Assembly: GCF_900114705.1 (NCBI RefSeq)
Contig: NZ_FOTW01000009.1
Coordinates: forward strand, 169,994 to 233,993
Origin: Rugamonas rubra
GTDB taxonomy: Bacteria > Pseudomonadota > Gammaproteobacteria > Burkholderiales > Burkholderiaceae_D
Reading direction: 5' to 3'
DNA length: 64,000 nucleotides
Shown here: positions 12,283 to 20,967 of the stretch, piece after piece
How the letters are laid out: each line of letters begins with the position of its first letter
Numbering within the stretch: the first letter of the stretch is position 1
Position numbers and translations under genes: made by a program
The notes under the pieces: model-generated
Databases searched by the model: none
The model's input: the letters and a program-made list of their open reading frames with translations, nothing else
What the model was told of the DNA's origin: nothing

Positions 12283-12669
12283 TCAGGGCAGAATGGGGGC
12301 GGCCAGGGCGCCGCCGGGGCCGGTCTGGCGCGCCGCCGCGTCGGCCGCCTGGACCGGCACTTGGGACTGCTGTGCCGCCTGCGCCGGCGCTGCCGGCTGG
12401 TGCGCGCCCCCGGCTGCCGGCTGGGCGGCCTGCGCCGCCGCGTCCGCGCCGTCCTCGGCCGCCAAGCGGAGCGCCACGCGCGCCGCGAAGTCGAGGCCGG
12501 GCCGCGCCTCGGCACCGCGCAGCACGTCGCCGACCAGGTGGTAGCTCTGCCAGGCCAGGCGCGCCTCGGGGTCGTTCAGCGCGGCCAGCGTCAGCTCCAG
12601 TTCGCTATCGGGCAGCTCGCCGTCGGCCAGCGCCGAGATGTTTTCATGCAGACTCTTCAGGGTATCCAT
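12283..12669 (-). CDS. rseA: Anti-sigma-E protein, RseA N-terminal domain only, no membrane segment
   Basis: 128-residue protein whose first ~80 residues (MDTLKSLHENISALADGELPDSE... HLVGDVLRGA) match the RseA/MucA N-terminal domain that clamps sigma-E. The remaining 50 residues are Ala/Gln/Pro-rich and end at a stop with no hydrophobic helix and no periplasmic domain. Known RseA proteins are single-pass membrane proteins cut by DegS and RseP, which this form could not be. I start at the ATG at 12669, because the upstream in-frame residues overlap rpoE. It lies between rpoE and degQ. A premature truncation or a real soluble variant are both possible. Confidence 0.8.
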   Translation of the reverse strand: MDTLKSLHENISALADGELPDSELELTLAALNDPEARLAWQSYHLVGDVLRGAEARPGLDFAARVALRLAAEDGADAAAQAAQPAAGGAHQPAAPAQAAQQSQVPVQAADAAARQTGPGGALAAPILP

Positions 12670-12748
12670 CACGTTTCCAACCAGGTCTATGCCAACAGTT
12701 CGCGCCGCGCCACACCCTGCCTGGGTGCCCCGTTTGATGATTGCCGCC

Positions 12749-13351
12749 TTACCAGCGCTTGTCAATCGGCAAATCCAACAAGGGGCGCAATTTCTCCGCG
12801 ATCACCTCGCGCGCACGGAAGATACGGCTGCGCACGGTGCCGATCGGACAGGCCATGACCGCCGAGATCTCCTCGTAGCTCAGACCCTCGATCTCGCGCA
12901 AGGCGATGGCGGTGCGCAGATCGACCGGCAAGGCGTCCATGGCGGCGTTGACCGTCTGGGCGATCTGCTTGCTGGCCAGCAACGACTCCGGTGTGTTGAT
13001 ATCGCGCAGGTGGTCGCCGTCGTCGAACACCTCGGCCTGCTCGGCGTCCGTGTCGGTCGAGGTCGGCGTGCGGCGGCCCTGGTTGATGAGGAAGTTCTTC
13101 GCCGTGTTGATGCCGATGCGGTACAGCCAGGTGTAGAAGGCCGAGTCGCCGCGGAAATGCCGCAACGCGCGGTAGGCCTTGATGAACGTCTCCTGCACCA
13201 CATCTTCGGCCTCCGCCGGATCATGCACGATGCGCGACACCAGCCGCATCAAGCGCCGCTGGTATTTCGACACCAGCAAATCGAATGCCTGCCTCTCACC
13301 TGCCCGGACCCTGTCGACCAGCAGCTGATCACACTCACGTTCTGTTGTCAC
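12749..13351 (-). CDS. rpoE: RNA polymerase sigma factor RpoE (sigma-E, ECF family)
   Basis: Envelope-stress sigma factor. The 200 residues contain sigma region 2 (DLLVSKYQRRLMRLVSRIVHDPAEAEDVVQETFIKAYRAL... FYTWLYRIGINTAKN) and region 4 (LPVDLRTAIALREIEGLSYEEISAVMACPIGTVRSRIFRAREVI), joined by an acidic linker. It is the first gene of rpoE-rseA-degQ. The promoter-like element at 13430-13458 matches the sigma-E consensus, which suggests autoregulation as in E. coli. It precedes rseA by about 80 nt. No frame problems. Confidence 0.97.
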   Translation of the reverse strand: MTTERECDQLLVDRVRAGERQAFDLLVSKYQRRLMRLVSRIVHDPAEAEDVVQETFIKAYRALRHFRGDSAFYTWLYRIGINTAKNFLINQGRRTPTSTDTDAEQAEVFDDGDHLRDINTPESLLASKQIAQTVNAAMDALPVDLRTAIALREIEGLSYEEISAVMACPIGTVRSRIFRAREVIAEKLRPLLDLPIDKRW

Positions 13352-13429
13352 TCCCGATATCCTTGGTGGCCTGCAGCGTGGGCGCTCCCGGCGGCGGTTT
13401 CAATTGAGCCGAAACAGCCCCCATACAGC

Positions 13430-13458
13430 TATAGAGTTAGCGCACTGCAATAAGTTCA
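13430..13458 (-). promoter_or_regulatory. Sigma-E-type promoter upstream of rpoE
   Basis: Minus strand: TGAACTT, 16 nt, TCTATA. This fits the sigma-E consensus (GGAACTT, 16-17 nt, TCnnA) with one mismatch in the -35 element. The expected start near 13423 gives a leader of about 70 nt before the rpoE ATG. Its place immediately upstream of rpoE fits the known autoregulation of sigma-E operons. Confidence 0.75.
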
Positions 13459-13475
13459 CGGTTTTTGCTTTTTTT

Positions 13476-13895
13476 TTACTGCTCAACGCCGCGCGCGGCG
13501 ATGGCGCGACACGCCACCACCAATCCGCGCAGCTCCGTGCCGGGCACCACCGTCAACGTCGTCAAGCGGCCATCGGCATGGCGCAGACGCAGCAACAGCA
13601 AGCCCGGCCACAGCGTCGATCCGGCCAGCAAGACGACTGGTTCGGCGGCGCTGACGGCCCCTGTCTGTTGGTATACCGTCAGCCGAATTTGTCCGACAGC
13701 GGAAATATCAAGCCGGCTTAGCATAGGCTGGCGCGGCGGCAACAGCAGCCCCGCCGCCCCGCCCAGCAGGCAGGCGGCCGGCCAGCACCAGCCCGGGCAC
13801 AAGACGGACGCGACCATGACGCAAACGCACACGGCCGTATGCGACAGGCGCAGACGGGCCGAGGGGCGAACGACGACGGACACCGCGATCGACAT
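13476..13895 (-). CDS. YgfX-like small inner-membrane protein
   Basis: 139 residues. The N-terminal third is hydrophobic, with one or two membrane helices at about residues 20-52 (rich in Cys and Trp). The C-terminal part reads LWPGLLLLRLRHADGRLTTLTVVPG... LRGLVVACRAIAAR. This layout (short basic N-terminus, membrane hairpin, then a small beta-rich domain with an LLLRLR..DG motif) resembles E. coli YgfX/CptA. I infer the family from pattern alone. The function is unknown: YgfX has been linked to cytoskeletal inhibition. It lies between the fabF terminator and the rpoE promoter. Confidence 0.6.
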   Translation of the reverse strand: MSIAVSVVVRPSARLRLSHTAVCVCVMVASVLCPGWCWPAACLLGGAAGLLLPPRQPMLSRLDISAVGQIRLTVYQQTGAVSAAEPVVLLAGSTLWPGLLLLRLRHADGRLTTLTVVPGTELRGLVVACRAIAARGVEQ

Positions 13896-13926
13896 GACTG
13901 AGCGACAGTGGGTAATGCAAAAAGGG

Positions 13927-13988
13927 AAAAAACTGGAAGCGCCGGCCGCGAAGGCCGGGCAATTCAGGTGCCCGCGAACGCGGGCACC
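13927..13988 (-). terminator. Double-hairpin terminator after fabF
   Basis: On the minus strand fabF is followed by the hairpin GGTGCCCGCG/CGCGGGCACC (13967-13988), then CCGGCC-TTCGC-GGCCGG and, a few bases on, six T (A6 at 13927-13932 on the plus strand). It should end the plsX-fab transcript before the YgfX-like gene. Confidence 0.75.
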
Positions 13989-14032
13989 GAATCAACGCTC
14001 ACCCTGTTCGACCAGGGCGGGCGCTAAAAAGT

Positions 14033-15280
14033 TCAAACTTTTCCGAACACGAGGCTACCGTTGGTGCCGCCGAAGCCGAACGAGTTCTTCACCGCATACT
14101 CGATCTTCATCGGCCGCGCCACGTTGGCGCAGAAGTCCAGATCGCAGGCCGGGTCCTGGTTGAAGATGTTGATGGTCGGCGGCGACACCTGGTGGTGTAC
14201 CGCCAGCACCGTAAACACCGCCTCCAGACCGCCGGCGCCGCCCAGCAAATGGCCGGTCATCGACTTGGTCGAGTTGACCACCATGTTCTTGGCGTGCGCG
14301 CCGAAGGTGCGCTTGATCCCCATCACTTCCGCCATGTCGCCCAAGGGGGTCGACGTGCCGTGGGCGTTGAGGTAGTGCACCTGGTCGGGATTGACGCCGG
14401 CGTTGGCCAGCGCGGCGATGACGGACTTGCTGCCGCCACTGCCATCCTCCAGCGGCGAGGTCATGTGATAAGCATCGGCGCTCATCCCAAAACCGAGCAG
14501 CTCGGCGTAGATCTTGGCGCCGCGCGCCTTGGCGTGTTCGTACTCTTCGAGCACCATCACGCCGGCGCCCTCGCCCAGCACGAAGCCGTCGCGGTCGGCG
14601 TCCCACGGCCGCGAAGCGGTCGCCGGGTCGTCGTTGCGGGTCGACAGCGCGCGGGCCGAGGCGAAGCCGCCCAGACCCAGCGGCGAAACGGTCGCTTCCG
14701 CGCCGCCGGCGATCATGATGTCGGCGTCGCCGTACTCAATCAGTCGCCCCGCCACGCCGATGCTGTGCAGGCCGGTGGTGCAGGCCGTCACGATCGACAG
14801 GTTGGGACCGCGCATGCCATACTTGATCGACAAATTGCCGGAGATCATGTTGATGATCGAGGCGGGCACGAAGAACGGCGAGATGCGGCGCGGGCCGCGC
14901 TTGTCGTAGTCCTGCTTGGTTTCCTCGATCAGCGGCAGACCGCCGATGCCCGAACCGATGATCACGCCGATACGGTCGGCGTTTTCCTCGGTCACGACCA
15001 GGCCGGAATCCTGCACCGCCTGGATGCCGGCGGCCATGCCGTAATGGATGAAGGTATCCATGTGGCGGGCTTCTTTGGCGGGGATGTAATCCTCGATGTT
15101 GAAGCCTTTGACTTCGCCGGCGAAGTGGGTGCTGAAGGGCTGCGCATCAAACTTGGTGATGTTGGCGATGCCCGACTTGCCCTCGGTGACTGCGCTCCAC
15201 GCTTCGGCAATGGTGTTGCCGACGGGTGAAACGCAACCCAGGCCAGTAATCACTACACGACGGTTTTTAGAACGGCTCAA
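14033..15280 (-). CDS. fabF: Beta-ketoacyl-ACP synthase II
   Basis: Elongating condensing enzyme of type II fatty acid synthesis; it adds malonyl-ACP units to acyl-ACP. The active-site cysteine is C167 in [14 protein letters not shown], and the two histidines are in [11 protein letters not shown] and [12 protein letters not shown] (with the conserved lysine). The length of 415 residues is typical. It lies 29 nt downstream of acpP at the end of the plsX-fabHDG-acpP-fabF block and is followed by a double-hairpin terminator. Confidence 0.97.
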   Translation of the reverse strand: MSRSKNRRVVITGLGCVSPVGNTIAEAWSAVTEGKSGIANITKFDAQPFSTHFAGEVKGFNIEDYIPAKEARHMDTFIHYGMAAGIQAVQDSGLVVTEENADRIGVIIGSGIGGLPLIEETKQDYDKRGPRRISPFFVPASIINMISGNLSIKYGMRGPNLSIVTACTTGLHSIGVAGRLIEYGDADIMIAGGAEATVSPLGLGGFASARALSTRNDDPATASRPWDADRDGFVLGEGAGVMVLEEYEHAKARGAKIYAELLGFGMSADAYHMTSPLEDGSGGSKSVIAALANAGVNPDQVHYLNAHGTSTPLGDMAEVMGIKRTFGAHAKNMVVNSTKSMTGHLLGGAGGLEAVFTVLAVHHQVSPPTINIFNQDPACDLDFCANVARPMKIEYAVKNSFGFGGTNGSLVFGKV

Positions 15281-15309
15281 GCGATTCTCCTGGAGTCGAT
15301 CGGACAGGC

Positions 15310-15549
15310 TTAGGCCTTGACGTGGGCAGTAGCGTAGTCGATCGCTTGCTGCACGGTGGTGATCTTCTCGGCTTGTTCGTCCGGGATTTCCATTTCGAAC
15401 TCGTCTTCCAGGGCCATCACCAGCTCAACGGTGTCGAGCGAATCGGCGCCGAGGTCGTCGACGAACGACGATTCGATTTTGATGTCCGCTTCGGCGACGC
15501 CCAGTTGTTCAGCGACGATTTTCTTTACGCGTTGTTCGATATCCGACAT
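15310..15549 (-). CDS. acpP: Acyl carrier protein
   Basis: 79-residue acidic four-helix carrier. The phosphopantetheine attachment site is S37 in [18 protein letters not shown]. Its partners in this window are FabD, FabH, FabG, FabF, PlsX and the activating enzyme AcpS. It lies between fabG and fabF. The 144-nt gap to fabG contains a GC-rich hairpin near 15669-15686 without a T run, perhaps a processing or pause site. Confidence 0.98.
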   Translation of the reverse strand: MSDIEQRVKKIVAEQLGVAEADIKIESSFVDDLGADSLDTVELVMALEDEFEMEIPDEQAEKITTVQQAIDYATAHVKA

Positions 15550-15693
15550 GTTATGGCTCCATTATGTTTGTTACGGAAAGCGCGCATTTTATCAGGTTTG
15601 CGCACCTAAAAACTAATTTCGGTGTCTGCTGCTAAATATTCCGAAATCACTACTAAATGACGGGAACAGGCGGCCCGGGGCCGCCCGGGTCCG

Positions 15694-16440
15694 TCAATTC
15701 ATGTACATGCCGCCGTTCACGTGCAGCGTGCTGCCGGTGACGTAGGCGGCCTGCGGCGAGGCCAGGAAGGCGACGGCGGCGGCGACGTCCTCGGGCTTGC
15801 CCAGGCGTCCCAGCGGGATCTGTGCCAGCAGCGCGGCGTGTTGCTCCTCGCCCAGCGCCTTGGTCATGTCGGTGTCGATGAAGCCCGGCGCGACACAGTT
15901 GACGGTGATGTTGCGGCTGCCGATCTCGCGCGCCAGCGCGCGGCTCATGCCCTCCACGCCGGCCTTGGCCGCCGCGTAGTTCATCTGCCCCGGGTTGCCC
16001 GACGAGGCCACCACCGAGGTGATGTTGATGATGCGGCCGGCCTTGGCCTTCATCATGCCGCGCAGCACGCCGCGGGCCAGGCGGCCGACCGCCGACAGGT
16101 TGGTGGCAATGACGCTGTCCCACTCCTCGTCCTTCATGCGCATGGCCAGCTGGTCCTGGGTGATGCCGGCGTTGTTGACCAGGATCGCCACGGCGCCCCA
16201 GGTTTTGCCGATCTCGTCGATGACGGCGGCGCAGCGCGCCGGGTCGGTCACGTTGAGCACCAGGCCGCAGCCGGCCTCGGGACCGATCTCGGCCAGATAG
16301 GCGCTGATCGCCTCGGCGCCGGCCTCGGTGGTGGCGGTGCCGATCACGCGCGCGCCCTGGCGCGCCAGCTCCTGCGCGATCGCCTTGCCGATGCCGCGCG
16401 ACGCGCCCGTGACCAGGGCGACTTGATTTTGCAGATTCAT
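15694..16440 (-). CDS. fabG: 3-oxoacyl-ACP reductase
   Basis: NADPH-dependent short-chain dehydrogenase that reduces 3-ketoacyl-ACP in each elongation cycle. The Rossmann motif TGASRGIGKAIA is at residues 11-22, the NAG motif in VNNAGITQD, the catalytic Ser in ITSVVASSGN, and YxxxK in MNYAAAKAG. The 248-residue length is standard. It lies 60 nt downstream of fabD and upstream of acpP in the fab cluster. Confidence 0.97.
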   Translation of the reverse strand: MNLQNQVALVTGASRGIGKAIAQELARQGARVIGTATTEAGAEAISAYLAEIGPEAGCGLVLNVTDPARCAAVIDEIGKTWGAVAILVNNAGITQDQLAMRMKDEEWDSVIATNLSAVGRLARGVLRGMMKAKAGRIINITSVVASSGNPGQMNYAAAKAGVEGMSRALAREIGSRNITVNCVAPGFIDTDMTKALGEEQHAALLAQIPLGRLGKPEDVAAAVAFLASPQAAYVTGSTLHVNGGMYMN

Positions 16441-16500
16441 GGAAGTCCTTAAACGTAATTAATCATACTGCACCAGTTGGCGCCTTGGCGCCAGCCAGTC

Positions 16501-17442
16501 CTACTTGAGCAAGCTCAGCACCCGTTCGAGCGAGGCCTGGTCGACGATGGCGTCGCCCACCAACGTGGCGTCGATGCGCTTGGCCAGGCCCATCAGCACC
16601 TTGCCGGGGCCGCACTCGACCACCTGGGTGATGCCCTCGGCGGCCACCTTCTGCATCGTCTCGACCCAGCGCACCGGGCTGGCCGCCTGGCGCACCAGGG
16701 CGTCCTTGATGCTGGCCGGATCGTTCAGCACGGCGACATCGACGTTGTTGATCAGGGCGACCTGCGGCGCGGCGAAATGCAGCCCGGCCATGTAGTCGCG
16801 CAGGCGGTCCGAGGCCGGCTTGAGCAGCGAGGAGTGGAACGGCGCCGACACCGGCAGCTTCATGGCGCGCTTGGCGCCCTTGGCCTTGGCCAGTTCGCAG
16901 GCGCGCTCGACGGCGGCCGTGTGGCCGGCGATGACCACCTGGGCCGGCGCGTTGAAGTTGACCGGCTCGACCACCAGGCCGGGCGCGGCGGCGGCCGCCT
17001 CCAGGCAGGCGGCGCGCACGTCCGCGTCGGACAAGCCGAGCACGACGGCCATGCTGCCCTGCCCCACCGGCACCGCCTCCTGCATCGCCTGGGCGCGGAA
17101 GCGCACCAGCGGCACGGCGTCCTTGAAGGCGATCACGCCGGCGGCCACCAGGGCGGAGTATTCGCCCAGGCTGTGGCCGGCGACCACGTTCGGCACGGGG
17201 CCGCCGGCGGCCAGCCAGGCGCGGTAGACGGCCACGGCGGCCGTCAACATCACCGGCTGGGTGTTGGTGGTCAGGTCCAACTCCTCCTTCGGCCCCTCGG
17301 CGATCAGCTTGCCCAGATCGAATTGCAGGGCGTCGGACGCCTCGGCGACGGTCTGTTCGACCACCGGGTTGCCGGCGAAGCCGTCGAGCATCGCGATCGC
17401 TTGCGAGCCTTGGCCGGGGAAAACAAATGCAAATTTAGTCAT
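16501..17442 (-). CDS. fabD: Malonyl-CoA:ACP transacylase
   Basis: Loads malonyl groups from CoA to AcpP. The 313-residue protein has the N-terminal FVFPGQGSQ motif and the catalytic serine S91 in GHSLGEYSALVAAG; the partner His lies in the PVSAPFHSSLLKPA segment. I start at the ATG at 17442 (MTKFAFVFPG), because the in-frame region upstream crosses an AT-rich inverted repeat and is not family-like. It is separated from fabH by an unusually long 187-nt gap. Confidence 0.97.
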   Translation of the reverse strand: MTKFAFVFPGQGSQAIAMLDGFAGNPVVEQTVAEASDALQFDLGKLIAEGPKEELDLTTNTQPVMLTAAVAVYRAWLAAGGPVPNVVAGHSLGEYSALVAAGVIAFKDAVPLVRFRAQAMQEAVPVGQGSMAVVLGLSDADVRAACLEAAAAAPGLVVEPVNFNAPAQVVIAGHTAAVERACELAKAKGAKRAMKLPVSAPFHSSLLKPASDRLRDYMAGLHFAAPQVALINNVDVAVLNDPASIKDALVRQAASPVRWVETMQKVAAEGITQVVECGPGKVLMGLAKRIDATLVGDAIVDQASLERVLSLLK

Positions 17443-17543
17443 GCTGAGATTCCGTCTCGTTGTAGTCTGTGTTGGGCATCCGCATACTTGCGGGTTTGCC
17501 AACCTTACACTGGAGCGCGCCCGAAGCAAGCTGGACGGGCGCC

Positions 17544-17563
17544 TTTAGAATTCTAATTCTAAA
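17544..17563. promoter_or_regulatory. AT-rich 20-bp inverted repeat between fabH and fabD
   Basis: TTTAGAAT and ATTCTAAA form perfect 8-bp arms around TCTA. It stands out against the GC-rich surroundings and lies about 100 nt before the fabD ATG. It could be an operator for a fatty-acid regulator or part of an internal promoter. No matching regulator gene is in the window. Confidence 0.45.
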
Positions 17564-17629
17564 TTACTTCCAGAAAATTACATCCCTGCCCTTACATCCG
17601 GGCCAGTCCTGCCGAGTAGAAGCAAGCCA

Positions 17630-18616
17630 TCACATCCTCGCCAGGACGGCGCCCCAGGTGAAGCCGCCGCCTACGCCTTCCATCATCACGTTGTCGCCCT
17701 TCTTGATGCGGCCGTCGCGCACGGCGATGTCGAGCGCCAGCGGGATCGAGGCGGCCGAGGTGTTGCCGTGCTGGTCGACCGTGACCACCATTTTTTCCAG
17801 CGGCAGGCCGAGCTTCTTGGCGGTGCTGTTCATGATGCGGATGTTGGCCTGGTGCGGGATCAGCCAGTCGAGCTGGTCGGCGCGCATGCCGGCGTGCTCC
17901 AGGGCCTCGTGGGCGACCTTTTCCAGCACGGAAACGGCCAGCTTGAACACCGCCGGGCCGTCCATGTAGAGGAAGGCGCTGCCGGCGACGGCGCCGCCGG
18001 AAACGTTGCCCGGAACGCTGAGGATGTCCGCGTGGCGGCCGTCGGCGTGCAGCTTGGTGGCCAGGATGCCTGGCTCGCTCGAGGCGCCCAGCACGATGGC
18101 GCCAGCGCCGTCGCCGAACAGCACGCAGGTGCCGCGGTCGTCGAAATTGAGGATGCGCGAGAACACCTCGGCGCCGATCACCAGCACCTTCTTGTGCGCG
18201 CCGGACTTGATGAAGCTGTCGGCGGTGGCGACGGCGTAGACGAAGCCGCTGCAGACGGCCTGCACGTCGACGGCGGCGCAGTGGTTGCTCATGCCCAGCT
18301 TGCGCTGGACGATGCAGGCGGTGCTGGGGAAGCTGCCGAAGAAGTCGGGCGTCGAGCTGGCCACGATGATCAGGTCGATGTCGTCGGGCTGCAGGCCGGC
18401 CATGGCTAGCGCCTGGCGGGCGGCGTGCACCGCCAGGTCGGAGGACTTCTGCTCCGGCTCGGCGTAGTGGCGCGCCGAGATGCCGCTGCGCGAGAAGATC
18501 CACTCGTCCGAGGTCTCGATGCCCTTGGCCGCCAACTGCTCGGTCAACTCTTGGTTGGTCACGCGCTTTTCGGGCAGGTAGCTGCCGGTGCCGATAATTT
18601 TGCTGTACAAAGTCAT
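17630..18616 (-). CDS. fabH: Beta-ketoacyl-ACP synthase III
   Basis: Starts fatty acid synthesis by condensing acetyl-CoA with malonyl-ACP. The catalytic Cys is C122 in [12 protein letters not shown], the His is in [16 protein letters not shown], and the Asn is in [12 protein letters not shown]. The length of 328 residues is normal. It starts 16 nt after plsX ends, so it is co-transcribed with it; fabD follows after 187 nt. Confidence 0.97.
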   Translation of the reverse strand: MTLYSKIIGTGSYLPEKRVTNQELTEQLAAKGIETSDEWIFSRSGISARHYAEPEQKSSDLAVHAARQALAMAGLQPDDIDLIIVASSTPDFFGSFPSTACIVQRKLGMSNHCAAVDVQAVCSGFVYAVATADSFIKSGAHKKVLVIGAEVFSRILNFDDRGTCVLFGDGAGAIVLGASSEPGILATKLHADGRHADILSVPGNVSGGAVAGSAFLYMDGPAVFKLAVSVLEKVAHEALEHAGMRADQLDWLIPHQANIRIMNSTAKKLGLPLEKMVVTVDQHGNTSAASIPLALDIAVRDGRIKKGDNVMMEGVGGGFTWGAVLARM

Positions 18617-18632
18617 GCCGTTCTACCGTCCA

Positions 18633-19694
18633 CTAAATAGTTGAGTTGGGTAATTCCGGTGCTACCGGGTCGCGCGGCATCAGTTCAGCGATCATGGTCG
18701 ACAAATGTGCCAGCACGTCATTTTTTGCAGCATCATACGCTCGCTTGATCGCCCATTCAAAGGAATATGCGTCGGCGCTGCCGTGGCTCTTGAAGACCAG
18801 GCCGCGCAGGCCGAGGAAACTGGCGCCGTTGTAGCGGGCCGGGTTGAACTTGGCCTTGATCGACTTGAGCGCGCCCATGCCGATCAGCGCGGCCAACATG
18901 GTGAAGATGTTGCGCTTGAATTCGCTGCGCAGCATGTTGCCCATGAAGCGGGCCACGCCCTCGACCGCCTTCAGTGTGACGTTGCCGACGAAGCCGTCGC
19001 AGACGACGATGTCGACCGTGCCCTTGAAGATGTCGTTGCCCTCGACGTTGCCGTAGTAGTTCAGCGCGCCGCGCTCGTGGTCGGCCTGCAGCAGCTTGGC
19101 GGTCTGTTTGACCACCTCGTTGCCCTTGATGTCCTCGGTGCCGACGTTGAGCAGGCCGATGGTCGGCCGGGCGATGTTTTCCATCGCGCCGACCAGCACC
19201 GAGCCCATGATGGCGAACTGGTGCAGGTGGTGCGACTCGCAGTCGACGTTGGCGCCCAGGTCCAGCATGTAGGTCGGGCCGTCCTTCTCGTTGGGCATGA
19301 TGCTGCAGATGGCCGGACGGTCGACGCCGGCCATGGTCTTGAGCACGTAGCGGGCCACGGCCATCAGCGCGCCGGTGTTGCCGGCCGAGACGGCGGCCTG
19401 CGCCTTGCCGTCCTTGACCTGCTCGATGGCCACGCGCATCGACGAGTCCTTCTTGCGGCGCAGCGCCACCTCGAGCGGATCGTCCATCAGCACCTGCTCG
19501 GAGGCGTGCAGCACGGACAGGCGGGGATGGGCTTCGGCGTGGTGCTTTTTCAGCTCGGCGCGGATGACGTCTTCCAGTCCGACGAGGATCAGCTCGGCGT
19601 CCGGTTCAGCTTTTACGAAGGAAATTGCGGCGGGAATGGTGACCGACGGGCCATGATCTCCGCCCATGCAGTCGATAGAAATTTTGATTGTCAT
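18633..19694 (-). CDS. plsX: Phosphate acyltransferase PlsX
   Basis: Makes acyl-phosphate from acyl-ACP for PlsY, linking fatty acid and phospholipid synthesis. The N-terminal [18 protein letters not shown] motif and the 353-residue length are typical. It leads the fabHDG-acpP-fabF block. A terminator at 19822-19868 separates it from rpmF, so it either uses an internal promoter in 19695-19821 or depends on read-through. Confidence 0.97.
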   Translation of the reverse strand: MTIKISIDCMGGDHGPSVTIPAAISFVKAEPDAELILVGLEDVIRAELKKHHAEAHPRLSVLHASEQVLMDDPLEVALRRKKDSSMRVAIEQVKDGKAQAAVSAGNTGALMAVARYVLKTMAGVDRPAICSIMPNEKDGPTYMLDLGANVDCESHHLHQFAIMGSVLVGAMENIARPTIGLLNVGTEDIKGNEVVKQTAKLLQADHERGALNYYGNVEGNDIFKGTVDIVVCDGFVGNVTLKAVEGVARFMGNMLRSEFKRNIFTMLAALIGMGALKSIKAKFNPARYNGASFLGLRGLVFKSHGSADAYSFEWAIKRAYDAAKNDVLAHLSTMIAELMPRDPVAPELPNSTI

Positions 19695-19821
19695 TGTTTT
19701 GATTCAGTACCACGCTCCAACCCTTCTGGGGCAAGCTGCGGCAAGGGGCGGACCACTAGCGGACAGGGTCGACGCGATTCAAAATGACGGTGTGCAAAAG
19801 AGGATTGCAGCCGATGATAAA

Positions 19822-19868
19822 GAAAAAGCGGCGCCACGCCGGTATACACCACGTCGCACCGCTTTTAT
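19822..19868 (-). terminator. Terminator/attenuator between rpmF and plsX
   Basis: Minus strand: AAAAGCGG pairs with CCGCTTTT across a 27-nt loop, followed by TTTTTC (A5 at 19823-19827 on the plus strand). It lies 22 nt after the rpmF stop. It may uncouple the abundant L32 mRNA from the fatty-acid genes. Confidence 0.7.
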
Positions 19869-19890
19869 CTTAGCCTACTAAAAACGTCGA

Positions 19891-20073
19891 TTACTCGTCG
19901 TTTTTGGTTTTCAGGACTTTGCGACCACGGTAGAAGCCGTTAGGGCTGATGTGGTGACGCAGGTGGGTTTCACCGGTGGTTGGCTCGATACCCAGTTGTG
20001 GTGCTACCAGGAAATCGTGCGAACGGTGCATACCGCGCTTCGAAGGGGACTTCTTGTTCTGTTGAACTGCCAT
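19891..20073 (-). CDS. rpmF: 50S ribosomal protein L32
   Basis: 60-residue basic ribosomal protein ([20 protein letters not shown]...). The motif [15 protein letters not shown] is diagnostic. It lies between yceD and plsX, as in nearly all proteobacteria. The classic zinc-binding cysteine pairs of L32 are absent, consistent with the C-minus form found in many Gram-negatives. Confidence 0.97.
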   Translation of the reverse strand: MAVQQNKKSPSKRGMHRSHDFLVAPQLGIEPTTGETHLRHHISPNGFYRGRKVLKTKNDE

Positions 20074-20280
20074 GATGACTCCTAATACATAAGTTCTAAA
20101 ATTTTAACACATTCGACTGGCAAATACATGCGAATCGAGTATCCCAGCGGCAAAACCGAGCTTGCTTGTCTTGCCGACATCGTTAAACCACTTTTACTAC
20201 GTTTTCACTACACACTGCCATACTCGATTACTACACGCGTTTGACACGTTCTTTACAACACTACAATTCGGTACTGCGGT

Positions 20281-20778
20281 TTACTCTGGTTTCAGGCCCT
20301 TGAGGGCGTCGAAGGGTGACTTCTTGGCCACCTTGAGGGCGTCCAGCGCCGAGGTGTCCGGACAGGCGCCGTGCTTCGGCGTGTGCGGCAGGGCCAACAG
20401 GGCCTCGTCCTCGACCAGGTCGGCCACGTTCATCGTGCGGCTGCCGACGATCACGTCGATCGTCTCGTCGTCCAACATTTCTTCGATTTCATCAGCCTGA
20501 TCGTCGTCCTTGCCCAGCATCAGCAGGGTGGAGGCGTCGATCTTATGGGCATACGGGGTCAGGCAGCGCTGACAGATCAGTTGCACCGTGCCGGTCACCG
20601 ACATGGTCATCTGCGGAAAGCCCGTCTTGCTGGTGCTTCCCACGATTTTCCAGGCGATGGAGCCAGACTGGTCCGCGCAATCCTTGGTCAACCGGGTCAT
20701 TTCGGCGACAGGCGTGACGCCCTCGCGGCTCCCGCTGATCCGACAGAATTCAAAGGCGTCGATCACAAAAGCGTTCAT
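20281..20778 (-). CDS. yceD: YceD-family (DUF177) protein
   Basis: 165-residue protein with the conserved CQRCLTPYAHKID pair of cysteines at its centre and an acidic stretch (DDDQADEIEEMLDDETIDVIVG). The family is always next to rpmF and has been linked to 23S rRNA accumulation in plants and bacteria. It lies about 207 nt upstream of rpmF. It is divergent from the Maf gene at 20968. Confidence 0.93.
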   Translation of the reverse strand: MNAFVIDAFEFCRISGSREGVTPVAEMTRLTKDCADQSGSIAWKIVGSTSKTGFPQMTMSVTGTVQLICQRCLTPYAHKIDASTLLMLGKDDDQADEIEEMLDDETIDVIVGSRTMNVADLVEDEALLALPHTPKHGACPDTSALDALKVAKKSPFDALKGLKPE

Positions 20779-20967
20779 TGGTAGAAAATTTCCCCGGAAA
20801 ACCTGCGATAATAACAGGGTTTTCGCCGCCGAGTCAAAGCCTTAGCACATTTTTTTCGTTCTAATGCGTGCCTTGCCTGCCCGGTCCCAGAGCATATAAC
20901 ATTTCGCCCCCGGGAGCCAGTGTTGCCACCCTATTCCCCGCTTAAAACTTGCTCCACACCCATAAAA

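Noticed and set aside
12171-12515. Minus-strand frame considered as a frameshifted C-terminus of RseA with a membrane helix
   Set aside because: Arg/Pro-rich throughout with no hydrophobic stretch, so a single frameshift does not restore a membrane segment here.
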